DNA of 64,000 bases from Malus domestica (lineage: Eukaryota > Streptophyta > Magnoliopsida > Rosales > Rosaceae), in contig NC_091673.1 of assembly GCF_042453785.1 (NCBI RefSeq), forward strand, positions 6,593,001 to 6,657,000, written 5' to 3'. Shown piece after piece: positions 12,801 to 22,510 of the stretch. The position numbers and the translations under genes are program-made. Position 1 is the first letter of the stretch, and the number at the start of each line of letters is the position of its first letter. The notes below the pieces were generated by a model. The model made no database searches and was not told where the DNA came from. It was given only the letters and a program-made list of their open reading frames with translations.

Positions 12801-13483
12801 CTCACCTGGCCTTGATGTTCTAAATCCATTCTTTTCCACGGGGACAAACAGCACCCAACCCACAACTATGAACGAAGGATTTTCTGTCGTATTTTTGTTC
12901 ATATCTTCGATGTTTTTGATCTTCGCAGACAGCAGTGTGCCAATATCCGACACTGTATCAAGCTCCTGAACTGTATATGTCACCACAATCTGAGACTGGC
13001 TCTGTACGCAACCGCACGGGATATGGATGGGAAAATCGGCATCTACTTTAAACTTCGGTAGCTCTTCTTTGACAAAGGCTGCCCACTGTAAATCTGCGTT
13101 GAGACATCATAAAATGTGTCATACGGTTTCACCTTGTAGGTTGTGTCATAGAAATATCCAACAGTGCCGGATACGTTCTGGCAAGAACAAGGCACACTTA
13201 TGTGGGAATCTCGTTTCTTCTTGTACTTTATAGGTCTGATTTTGGATGGATAGACGGTGTACAAAGTTGCGATTTCTTTTATCTTCAGATCGATGTTGAT
13301 GTGGTAGAGCGAGGCGTTACATGTCATGATTTCCACAGAGCAGTTCATAGGGTTAAGGAGAGCAGATTTGATGGATGCATCCGCGGCGAAAACTGCAGGA
13401 AATAGAGTCAGAAATAGGGAGAAGAACGTGCAAGGAAGAAGGAGGTGAGGTGAGGCATGGCTATGGGATGGGCGGACTGTCAA
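12801..13483 (-). other. LysM ectodomain exon of the kinase pseudogene
   Basis: First exon. A hydrophobic signal peptide (LLLPCTFFSLFLTLFPAVFA) precedes the mature ectodomain. Cysteine motifs (NPMNCS, IMTC, VPCSCQN, IPCGC) and LysM-type stretches (TYKVKPYDTFYDVSTQIYSG, VTYTVQELDTVSDIGTLLSA) are clear. The intron donor GTGAG is at 12801-12805. The frame changes just after SGQ, at about 13083, where GTGGGCAG occurs. Loss of one copy of a short direct repeat (10 nt) or of a single base would both explain the phase. Confidence 0.85.
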
Positions 13484-14454
13484 AAGATTTCAGAGACCAA
13501 CTAACCTAACCCACATCTACAAATTGTTTCTAAATCCTAATGAGAGATATGATTTGATGGTTCAAGATTAAGTATCGATGGATATAGATAGATAAAACTA
13601 GTGTGTGTGTTCAGTGTAACATACCATGTAGTATACTATTTATAAAAATTGTGAGCCAGTAGCTCATGCACAGTAAGGAAATATTAGAGAGCTTTGCTTT
13701 TGCCGTTTGTAGAGCGTGCTTGGCCGTTTGGATTTTGGATTTTCTTTCTTTGTTTCTAATTAACGGAACGGCCGTCCCTTTGGTCTGGATTATGGAAACA
13801 GAATATTCTTCGTGAGCAACTAAATATATGCTTATGTTTTAATCTTGTTACTAATCAGAATTATATACCTTCAGAACTCTGCTAAGAGCTAGCTAAGCAC
13901 TGGTGCGTCCTTTTCCTTCTACCTTAACTGGTGTCGTTCGACTGGGAATTTCCTCGTATAGGCAGCGATACGGAACATTATTATACGTGAGAAAGAAAAG
14001 GAAAAGTTTCATCAGGTTGCAACGAAGAGCGAATTAACGTATAATTGGTTAGAGTAAGTAACGATGGAGTTAGGCATTAGCTCGTGGGAGCTATGTTCCG
14101 GCTAAGAAAAACCTATTTAGAGACTTTGATGCAAGAAAGTCAATACGACTTTGGGAAGGACGAGAGGGGACGAAGCAGGCTATAATCTATTACATTGGAG
14201 CATGCTAAGGTGTTCCAATTTCCAGAGTTGACCTAAGTCACAATCATAGATTAATAAATAAATAAAAGATGGGAAATTTAGTTTAGTTAAGTTGGTTAGA
14301 GCAGTGTACTTCTCTCTCCATACTCACATTATAATTTTGATCCCGTAATATTTATATTAGGTTATTTTTTTTAATGTCACTTGAATCATAAAAGAAAAAC
14401 AAGGAGTAGCACAATAGAGACGCTCTTTCTAAAAATAAGTTAGTTTTAACTTTA
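13484..14454. other. intergenic, 5' flank of LysM kinase
   Basis: Upstream region of the kinase pseudogene followed by AT-rich sequence. About 14275-14385 contains a phrase like those seen near small retroposons (GTTAGAGCAGTGTACTTCTC, then GATCCCG), but I could not define a SINE. No gene seen. Confidence 0.4.
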
Positions 14455-14904
14455 ACATAGAAAATAAGGAAACTTGTGAAACAAGTATACAATAAGAAAA
14501 TAGAAAGAAATCGACTTGTTGACTAATTATAAGAAAATATCAAATACCCTAGACATTTGCTATTTTCCCGCCAAAGTTAGAAAACCTTTGCTACTTTTGG
14601 ACTTTGCTGCCACTCTTGTGACCGGCAAGGGGGCAATAGAAGAAGCAGAGGTGGAAAACAAAGGGAGTTCCAGAGATCGAAAACATTCCGAAAATTCTTT
14701 TTTCGGCGAGTAGATATTTTTGTTCTTAGTTTTGGGAGGTTGAAAATAAGCAAAATGCATCCTCTCGCCAAGGAAGGCAGGCAACCATTCACGATTCACT
14801 GGTACGTAGTTCTGCTGTGGCATTTGAAATTAAGAAAAGCATTAGCCAGTAATCGCCATTAACCGTATTAATTAACACAAAGACATTATCCGTCGTGTAA
14901 TGAT

Positions 14905-15523
14905 CAATGCGACAATCTTCTCACCTTATGCATCATCATGGTCATCTTCGTCGTTCCTTGTAGAGATGCAGCTGGAAAAGGCCTCGGAACGGCTTTACAT
15001 CTAGGGTTTTACAATCGAGGTTGCCCGAAAGTGTAGCAAATTGTGGCCGAAATCGTGTCCAAGACTCACCAGCAAGATTCAAAGCTCCCTGGAGCCCTCA
15101 TTCGCCTCTTTTCCCATGATTGCTTTGTCAAGGTACGTATAGCAATGTACTATTTATATCATCTAAACTAACGTGCAACACATCTCTAATAGAGGTGAGG
15201 TCCACCTACATTGAAGCCTACATGCTCGATTCTCGTACATTGAGGCCCACATGTTTAATTTTCTAGATTAGTCTGACTGTTGCTTTTCGATACAGCTTTA
15301 TCTGGAACTTCCACATTTTGTTTCGATTTTCTTCTCCGATAAGGGTTAAGGATCAACGTGTTGATTAAAATCAATTACACAGCTAATAAAATGGCAATCA
15401 ATATTGACCACTTGAGTCTGAATCTTGGACTCGAAGATTTGCTAAGGCCATGATCAAGATCGGAAAATAAATGTTCTCACTCAGAGATGATGGAGAGATA
15501 AGGAAAAACTGTAGAACCCTTTA
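14905..15523 (+). pseudogene. class III peroxidase relic 1, fused to a LysM-kinase fragment
   Basis: 14905-15135 matches exon 1 of the neighbouring peroxidases. It reads LHLGFYNRGCPK, then a stop, then ALIRLFSHDCFVK and a splice donor; the distal-His motif FHDCF has become SHDCF. The middle of the gene is missing. 15429-15523 matches the last codons (FAKAMIKIG, then GEIRKNCRTL) but contains stops. Between them, 15282-15425 is a copy of LysM-kinase exon 2 sequence. It is a dead copy, older than the two intact neighbours. Confidence 0.8.
15282..15425 (-). pseudogene. duplicated fragment of LysM-kinase membrane-helix exon
   Basis: About 144 bp closely matching 12213-12355 in the same orientation: shared GCTTTTCGATACAGCTTTAT, TTCCACATTTTG, CACAGCTAATAAAAT and GCAATCAATATTGACC. 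It is embedded in peroxidase relic 1, and its right edge meets peroxidase sequence at a word common to both sources (GTCTGAATC). Confidence 0.85.
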
Positions 15524-15842
15524 ACTAACATTACGATCAATTAGCTTTGTGTAAAAAACAATTGCAAATATATATCCATGTAGTGTATTAAATCCACTCA
15601 TATTAACGATTGTATATACATATAATATAGAAGAGCCTAACAAATTGTGAAAAAATAACTTTGACCATAATAAACATTCAGGAGCGGGATTGACTTTAGG
15701 GTTTTACCGGAAAAAACCATGTGTCTAGACTATTGCAATTTTAACCACCAACAACGAGGCAAAACAGAGGCAAACCTAATTCACTCAGTTGTGTGAAATC
15801 ATGGAAACTACCAAAACCCCTAACCACGCGGTTTGTGCATTG

Positions 15843-15849
15843 TATATAA
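15843..15849 (+). promoter_or_regulatory. TATA box of peroxidase 1
   Basis: TATATAA about 113 bp before the ATG, in a stretch conserved with peroxidase 2 (TTGTGCATTGTATATAA). The position is inferred from conservation between the duplicates. Confidence 0.5.
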
Positions 15850-15961
15850 TCACAACCCCGTACCATGTATCCGTCGTGGTTGTGGCAAAAAAGAGAGAGA
15901 AAAAACAATTCTACTAAGGCTGTGGCATTGCAAGTCACAAGCAGTCATCGATCCTTCTACC

Positions 15962-17138
15962 ATGGAGATAGGCCCTCGTTTAATTACAGCGGCGGTTTTT
16001 GCCGTCACCTTGTGTTCCATGATCACTGTTCCTTGTTCGGCAGATGAAGTGAACAACCCGGGGAATGGGTTGCATGTGGGATTTTACGATCGGAAATGTC
16101 CCAATTTGGAGGAAATTGTGACTGACGTTGTGGCCAAGGCTGTAGAGACGGACCAAAAGCTTCCTGCTGGCCTCATTCGCCTCTTTTTCCACGATTGCTT
16201 TGTGAAGGTATGTGCTTTTTGCGATACAACATAACGCTGCTTGATTTCTTACATGTAATGAACCATTTTCGTCACCTGCAAATTACAATTTTGATTTGTT
16301 TGTGATGAAGAATTACTTCTCTAAGATTATTCGTTGATAACAATATTTATTCATGAATGTATAGGGATGCGATGCATCAATTCTGTTGGATTCAACGCCC
16401 TCTAACGAGCCCGTAGAGATGCAATCACCGGCCAACGGTGGAATCCGAGGTATCGAAGTCATTGAAGAGATCAAGGCTAGGCTAGAGCAGGAATGCCCGG
16501 AAACCGTCTCATGTGCCGACATACTAGCCTTTGCCACACGGGAAGCTGTGGCTTTCTCCGGTTTACCCCGTCACCAAGTCCCCGCTGGACGCCGCGACAG
16601 CCGCACTTCCCGTGCCTCCGACGTCATTCTTCCTTCTCCCGCAACACCAATGGACGAGATCATAGACTTCTTCTCCAGAAGAAACTTGACCCCAGAGGAA
16701 ATGGTCGTCTTGTTTGGCGCGCACTCCATCGGCACCGTCCACTGCAGCTTCTTCGACTATAGGCTGTACAATTTCGCACCAGGTCAGCCGCAAGATCCTT
16801 CACTAAACCCAGTATTTGCGGCTGACCTGGCTCAACAGTGCCCTGCACCCAACACATTGCAGGGTGAGGAGGCTGAAAACAAGGTTGTTGACTTAGATAC
16901 TACACCGCTTGTCCTGGACAATCACTACTACATGAACCTGATACAGGGGAGAGCATTGATGCAATCGGATCAGGCTCTGGCGACCAATCCTCGCACCGGC
17001 GCGGAGGTGGCGAAACTGGCTATTAGGTCTGATTCTTGGGCTCGGCAATTTGTTAGGGCCATAATTAAGATGGGGAGAATCAACGTTCTCACTGGGGATG
17101 CAGGAGAGATAAGAAAAAATTGTCGGAACTTTAACTAA
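15962..17138 (+). CDS. class III peroxidase, secreted (copy 1)
   Basis: Two exons, 15962-16207 and 16365-17138, giving 339 aa. The N-terminal signal peptide is LITAAVFAVTLCSMITVPCSA. The distal haem pocket reads RLFFHDCFVKGCDASILL, split by the intron right after FVK. The proximal haem ligand is in VVLFGAHSIGTVHC, and the final Cys is in GEIRKNCRNFN. The enzyme would use hydrogen peroxide to oxidise phenolics in the cell wall or apoplast (lignin or suberin cross-linking, defence), as is known for the family. The single intron is fewer than the ancestral three. All catalytic residues are present. It is about 92 percent identical to the downstream copy (27 differences counted by eye), consistent with recent tandem duplication. 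Substrate and tissue cannot be told from sequence. Confidence 0.95.
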
Positions 17139-18189
17139 CTCTTAACTAACTAAGATCACATATTTCAGCTCTTAATTTTTAAACACCAATTGTGGATTGG
17201 CCTGGGGGAAGCTTGTTGTATGTTTATAATGTAAATCTTAAAACAATTAAGCCAAGATCATCGAACTTCATGATTTTCACATACAAATACAATGTGGAAA
17301 TACATTAAACAACCAAGCGTACCTTGATCCATCACAACGAACGCTATGAGATCCCAAACGGATTCTGTCAGCAGTGGAGGAAATAGGTGTTCTCTCTCTT
17401 GCCTCTATTTGCGCATGAAAACCCTAATCGTGTTTTTTCTATCAAGTGCATCTTAGATAGGTATATGCAATATATATAAGTGAGGCAGAGAGAGGACCCT
17501 TTTCTATTTAAAGCCCATAATCAATTACCACCCATCACAGTAATTCAATAGGAAACATTTCTCATAATTTGACCAATAGTATTATTTACAAATAATAATA
17601 TCCGTTAAACCCTACATATCATATGGACCGTGTCATATGGACCACTTTAGAATATTAAAATATTCTTACTTATAACAATTAATGTACTTGTTAAATGAGC
17701 AATTTGTTGATTGATATTTCGGTGTAATCATTGTGAAACAAAACGTGAGATTACCAATTCATTTATGTTACTGCAAATATGATTTTAGCCCTTGAAACTC
17801 AAGTTTCTTTACATAAAACCCGACATAGTCTTTTTACTTGAATAAAACCCAATGACTAGGCTCCACATAAGCAAATTCATTAATTTTGTTTGACTTTACA
17901 CATTTTGCATCTTTCAGATGCCTAAAATACCCTTAATTACAATTTTAATGTAAACATTTAATTCTATGTAGATTTGAAGGGAGGGATTAATGAAAAAAAA
18001 TGTATTAATGTTTAAATTCATTGTATATTAATATATCATAACAAATTGTATGTTAATGCTTCTGGCAAAAAATAAATAAACATTAATGTTATACTTTCCT
18101 TTAAATAAATAAATAAATAACAATTTTAACTTAATCTTGTCATTTTCTTACCAAATGGAAACTGAAAGAGAACTATGGAGTAATTTACA

Positions 18190-18563
18190 TAAAAACATAG
18201 GTAAATTATTTGGACATATGTGTTAGTAATAAAATATTCCCAGTATATGTAATAATACATGCAAAATAATTTATCTACAAAATAAAAAAAATGTTATTTG
18301 ATTCAATATTAATTTATCTACATTTGATATAATAAAGTATAATTGCACATATATATTACTCAAATGTGCCCAATATATGTAATAATGCATGTAAAATTAT
18401 TTATCTTCAAAATAAAGGTATGTAAATTGATTAAAAAATATATATATATATCTACTACCTTTTTTTTATGAATTTTAATTTACCTTTTTTTTTTGTACAA
18501 ATGTAATGTACCTACAATATATAATTCCTACTAAAACTAATATACATTTGCACACACACACAA

Positions 18564-18599
<36 letters not shown>

Positions 18600-18930
18600 T
18601 AGTACTAAAATGTGCCCGGTATATGTAACAATGCTTTAAAAAAAATTATCTACAAAATAAAGGAATGTAATTTGATTGAAAATATAATATATGTACTACT
18701 TTTTGTTTATAAATTTCAATTTTTCTTTAAAAAAAAACATATTGTACCTACAATATAATTTACCTATTATTTAATTCTTATAAAAAATTAATTTACTTAT
18801 ACTTTACATATAAATATAGATAAATTATTTTTGACACGCATATATAATAACAAATCAAAATGGCTAATGTATGTAATAATCCGTGTAAAATAATTTACCT
18901 ACAAAATAAAAGAATGTTAATTGATTCTTG
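18190..18930. repeat. degenerate repeat array, about four units
   Basis: A core of about 65 bp (GTATATGTAATAATGCATG, then TTATCTACAAAATAAAGG, then TTGATT) recurs near 18240, 18370, 18620 and 18868 with different spacer lengths. Two or three units are preceded by TGTGCCC. Spacing is uneven (about 130, 250 and 250 bp), so this is a worn array rather than a satellite. Confidence 0.65.
18549..18599. repeat. CA/TA microsatellite
   Basis: An interrupted (CA)n run followed directly by (TA)n, inside the AT-rich spacer. Confidence 0.9.
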
Positions 18931-19689
18931 TTTTTTTTTATTTATCAAACAATATTATTTGATGCAAAATAACTGATTATACAAAGGATCCTTTTTTTTT
19001 ATACAAAAAATATGCCTATAATTGTTTATGAATATGGGTAAATTAATATATATATATATATGTTAATAATATTTATGAAACAAAAAAGGTAAAATTTTCA
19101 TATGGGGTTAATTGCTAATCATAATTAGGGTGAGTAATAATATTTATTAACATAATTAGGGTTTTGTGGCATAAGTTGTAAATATGTTGTAATAATTGGT
19201 TATATATTTATCTACATGGTAGTCTATTTGAAATTTGGGTTTGAAATTTGGGTTTTATTTGAATGTTTAATATTAATTGGGTTTTTGTTTGAAAAATAGG
19301 AGTTAGTTTAAAATGTATCACTCAAATAAAAAAGGAGTTAGTTTAACATACAAAATAAGGAAACTTGTGTAACAAGTAAACAACAAGAAAATAGAAAGCA
19401 ATCGACTTGTGAACATTTGTTAACTAATTACAGGAAAATATTCCAACAAAAAAAATTAAAATATTTGAGCCCTAAACATTTGCTATATTCCGAAATTTTT
19501 TTTTTTTTTTTTTTTTTTGGTGAGTCGATATTTTTGTTCTCAGTTTTGGGCAGTTTAAAATAAGCAAAATTCCTACTTCTCACTCCAGCATCCTCTGACC
19601 GAGGAAGAAAAGCAACCATTAACCGTATTAATTAACGAACACACACATTATGCTTCGTGTAATGGTCAACGCAATGTACAATCTTCTTC

Positions 19690-19835
19690 ACCTTATGCAT
19701 CAGCATCGTTCCTTGTACAGAGGCAGCTGGAAAAGGCCTCGGGAAAGGCTCAAATGTAGGGTTTTACAATTACAGATGCCCGAATGTGGAGCAAATTATG
19801 GCTGACATCGTGTCCAAGGCTCACCAGTAATATAA
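19690..19835 (+). pseudogene. class III peroxidase relic 2 (exon 1 fragment)
   Basis: Matches relic 1 closely (GCAGCTGGAAAAGGCCTCGG, then GGGTTTTACAATTACAG, then GTCCAAGGCTCACCAG). It is cut off before the distal-His motif by rearranged sequence and the LTR-type insertion that follows. Confidence 0.75.
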
Positions 19836-19902
19836 AAGCTCCCCCGTGGGCTTTTTATTTAAGGCTCACCAGCATCCTTAGTGGGTTTTTTTTTTATTCA
19901 TT

Positions 19903-20586
19903 TGATGACCTGGAAACTTTAAAGGCGTCTCTTTTGGCAACCCTCCTCGCTTAGAGACTTGGGAACTCCCATTATATGCTACTATACTTCGGTACTCAAA
20001 AGTTTTATGATTACTTAGTGACTTGGATTTGTCAAGTCCCCAACCGAGATTTCCTCACTCGGGAACTGAGAGGAGCATTGTTTGTCCTATACTTGACCAA
20101 TTCTGAAATTACAAAGCATCGGTCAACGTCATACCTTCAAGAACCCACTGAGGGGTTCATGCTAAGGCACCCCTACCGAAGCATAAGAATTTTCCTCCAA
20201 CTAAGAGGTCAATCACAGCACGACACATGTCAATGTCATAATAAAGCTCAAAACATCCCACATCGACTGCGGACAAAAGTTGGAGACTCTCCTCAACTAT
20301 AAAAGAAGACCATTCTCCTACAATTAATCCCTAATGTCATTATTGTACTTAAACTAGTCATTAGAACACACCAAGGATGATTATGTATTAACCTATGTAT
20401 TTGTGTAAACTCTTCACTATTAATGAGAACTCCTCTACTCTAGGGTGAACCACATGCATCTTGCGTTTGCTTCTCTATCTCTATCTCTTTACATATTTAT
20501 CCTCACTAGTGACCGGAGCAACCGAACGAATGTCACAAACTTGACATTTTGCGTTGTTCCAAAATCTTTACTGATTTTGTGCATCA
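19903..20586. mobile_element. LTR-type fragment, same family as 42284-46351
   Basis: About 684 bp with ends TGATG...CATCA. It shares long stretches with the segment in the fucosyltransferase intron: AGTGACTTGGATT, CCAACCGAGA, CCTCACTCGGGAA, TTAATGAGAACTC, GGTGAACCAC and GACCGGAGCAA. I could not find a convincing target duplication. A partial fossil with no coding capacity. Confidence 0.6.
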
Positions 20587-20829
20587 ACAAATATAAAAGA
20601 GCCTAACAAATTGTGAAAAAAAATATACCTAACCAAAACAAACGATGTTGGAGCAGGACTGACTTTAAGGTTTTACCCGGAAGAAAAAAAAAAAAAAAAA
20701 AAGGTCATGTTTCTAGACTATTGCAATTTTAACAACCAACAACGAGGCAAAACAAAGGCGAACCTAATTCACTCAGTTATGTGAAATCATAGAAACTACC
20801 AAAACCCCTACCCACGCGGTTGTGCATTG

Positions 20830-20836
20830 TATATAA
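20830..20836 (+). promoter_or_regulatory. TATA box of peroxidase 2
   Basis: TATATAA about 111 bp before the ATG, at the same place as in peroxidase 1. Confidence 0.5.
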
Positions 20837-20946
20837 GCACAACCCAGCACCATGTCTCCGTCGTGGTTGTGGCAAACAAGGGAAGGAAAACAAACAATTC
20901 TAGCTAAGGTTGTGGCATTGCAAGTCACAGTCATCGATCTTTTACC

Positions 20947-22155
20947 ATGGAGATGGGCCCTCGTTTAATTGCCACGGCAGTTTTTGTCGTCATCTTGTGT
21001 TCCATGATCGTCGTTCCTTGTTCGGCGGATGAGGTGAACAACCCGGGGAATGGGTTGCATGTTGGATTCTACGATCGGAAATGTCCCAATTTGGAGCAAA
21101 TTGTAACTGACGTTGTGGCCAAGGCTGTAGAGAGGGACCAAAAGCTTCCTGCTGGCCTCATTCGCCTCTTCTTCCACGACTGCTTTGTGAAGGTATGTGC
21201 CTTTTGCGATACAAGTTAACGCTGTTTGATTCCTTACATGTAATAAGTCATTTTCGTTATCTACAAATCATAGTTTATCATTCGTAAAAGTTTCTTCACA
21301 TGTGAAATTGTGATTTGCTAGCGAAGAAGAATTACTTATTTAAAATTGTTCATTGATAACAATTTATTCATGAATGCATAGGGATGCGATGCATCAATTC
21401 TGCTGGATGCCACGCCCTCTGACGAGCCCGTAGAGATGCAATCACCGGCCAGCGGTGGAATTCGAGGTATCGAAGTCATTGAAGAGATCAAGGCTAGGCT
21501 AGAGCAGGAATGCCCGGAAACCGTCTCCTGCGCCGACATACTAGCCTTTGCCACTCGGGAAGCTGTGGCTCTCTCCGGTTTACCCCGTCACCAAGTCCCC
21601 GCCGGACGCCGCGACAGCCGCACTTCCCGTGCCTCCGATGTCATTCTTCCTTCTCCCGCAACACCAATGGACGAGATCATAGACTTCTTCTCCAGAAGAA
21701 ACTTGACCCCCGAGGAAATGGTCGTCTTGTTTGGCGCGCACTCCATCGGGGCGGTCCACTGCAACTTCTTCGATTACAGGCTGTACAATTTCGCACCAGG
21801 CATGCCACAAGACCCTTCACTAAACCCAGTGTTTGCGGCTGAGCTGGCTCAAAAGTGCCCTGCACCCAACACATTGCCAGCTGAGGAGGCTAAAAACAGG
21901 GTTGTCGACTTAGATGCCACACCGCTTGTCCTGGACAATCACTATTACACGAACCTGATGCAAGGGAGAGCATTGATGCAATTGGATCAGGCTCTGGGGA
22001 CCGATCCTCGCACCGGCGCGGAGGTGGCGAAACTGGCTATTAGGTCTGATTCTTGGGCTCGGCAATTTGTTAGGGCCATAATTAAGATGGGGAGAATCAA
22101 TGTTCTCACTGGAGATGCAGGAGAGATAAGAAAGAATTGTCGGAACTTTAACTAA
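20947..22155 (+). CDS. class III peroxidase, secreted (copy 2)
   Basis: Two exons, 20947-21192 and 21382-22155, giving 339 aa, with the same phase and intron position as copy 1. Signal peptide LIATAVFVVILCSMIVVPCSA. Distal pocket RLFFHDCFVKGCDASILL and proximal GAHSIGAVHC are intact, as are the conserved cysteines. Differences from copy 1 cluster in the signal peptide and around residues 210-255 (LPAEEAKNRVVDLDA against LQGEEAENKVVDLDT). That region includes part of the substrate-access area in class III peroxidases, so specificity may have shifted; this last point is inference. Expected role as for copy 1. Confidence 0.95.
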
Positions 22156-22510
22156 CTCTAACTAACTAAGATCACATATTTCAGCTCTTAATTTTCAAAC
22201 ACCAAGTGTGGCTTGGCCTGGAGGAAGCTTGTTGTATGTTTATAACAATTAAATGTACTTGTTAAATGAACAATTTGTTGATTGATTTTTCGGTGTAATC
22301 ATCGTGAAACAAAACGTGGGGTTACCAATTCACTGATGTTATAACTCTGTATCTACTATAAAACCCTAATATAAGCAACTTGTGTAACATTTTGAATTAA
22401 GAGAGGGGAGGATGAACAAGTTTTGGGCGGTAGGTGGTGAAAGCTGGTTCACGGCTGGGGGAACTGTAGAAGAACTGCTTCAGATACTGCAGGTGCAGGG
22501 CCATGAACAA
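22156..22510. other. short spacer between peroxidase 2 and PHS1-a
   Basis: 3' flanks of two convergent genes. It contains the conserved peroxidase 3' flank and nothing else that I recognise. Confidence 0.5.

Larger units (their letters stand above)
7081..13483 (-). pseudogene. LysM-domain receptor-like kinase (LYK3-like), disrupted
   Basis: Ten exons read on the minus strand: 12806-13483 (signal peptide, Cys-x-Cys motifs, LysM ectodomain), 12150 to about 12355 (single membrane helix, start LIAILLAVTLLSVSTLIFIL), 11921-12037 plus 8658-8695 (one exon, now split), 8485-8574 (VAIKK lysine), 8281-8386, 8023-8174 (catalytic loop HRDIKTSN), 7821-7918 (DFGLAKLV, GTPGYLPPE), 7597-7734, 7403-7492, 7081-7251. 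The family senses chitin or related glycans at the plasma membrane. Three faults are visible. The frame slips at about 13083, after SGQ in the LysM region. An LTR-type insertion (8696-11915) cuts the glycine-rich loop. One base is missing near 7681 in subdomain IX, where GVVLAEL is expected. The P-loop exon also has a run of EEI repeats. Resemblance to Arabidopsis At1g51940 is from memory. Catalytic Lys, HRD and DFG are retained, so the damage looks recent. Confidence 0.9.
14455..17250 (+). repeat. peroxidase block, tandem copy 1
   Basis: First copy of a segmental duplication: upstream spacer, a peroxidase relic, then a full peroxidase gene. Matching landmarks with copy 2 (19345-22240) are GGAAACTTGTG...ATCGACTTGT at about 14467 and 19369, the spacer TAACCGTATTAATTAAC at about 14862 and 19621, the relic exon, the GAGCCTAACAAATTGTG stretch at about 15632 and 20597, and the gene itself. 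Copy 1 has extra sequence at about 14570-14690 that copy 2 lacks. Confidence 0.8.
17139..19344. other. AT-rich spacer between peroxidase blocks
   Basis: Very AT-rich, no gene. It holds the degenerate repeat array (18190-18930), CA/TA microsatellites near 18549-18599 and several poly-A/T runs. 17139-17280 is the 3' flank of peroxidase 1 and matches the 3' flank of peroxidase 2. Confidence 0.6.
19345..22240 (+). repeat. peroxidase block, tandem copy 2
   Basis: Second copy of the duplicated block, with the same order of spacer, relic exon and full gene as copy 1. Its relic is cut off by an LTR-type insertion, and it has a long T-run at about 19498-19519 where copy 1 has unrelated sequence. Confidence 0.8.

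Noticed and set aside
14275-14385. Possible tRNA-derived SINE
   Set aside because: An A-box-like and a weak B-box-like word occur, but no tail, target duplication or second copy could be recognised.
14560-14823. 87-codon minus-strand frame with a transit-peptide-like stretch (SIAPLPVTRVAAKSKSSKGF)
   Set aside because: Only one short piece, overlaps the duplicated peroxidase spacer, and no second exon could be found. Possibly captured sequence but not supportable as a gene.
16493-16857. Antisense and shifted frames over the peroxidase exon (also 21510-21874)
   Set aside because: Shadows of the real frame; present in both copies only because the coding sequence is conserved.
19976-20302. 108-codon plus-strand frame
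   Set aside because: Lies inside the LTR-type fragment; not conserved in the related segment at 42284-46351.
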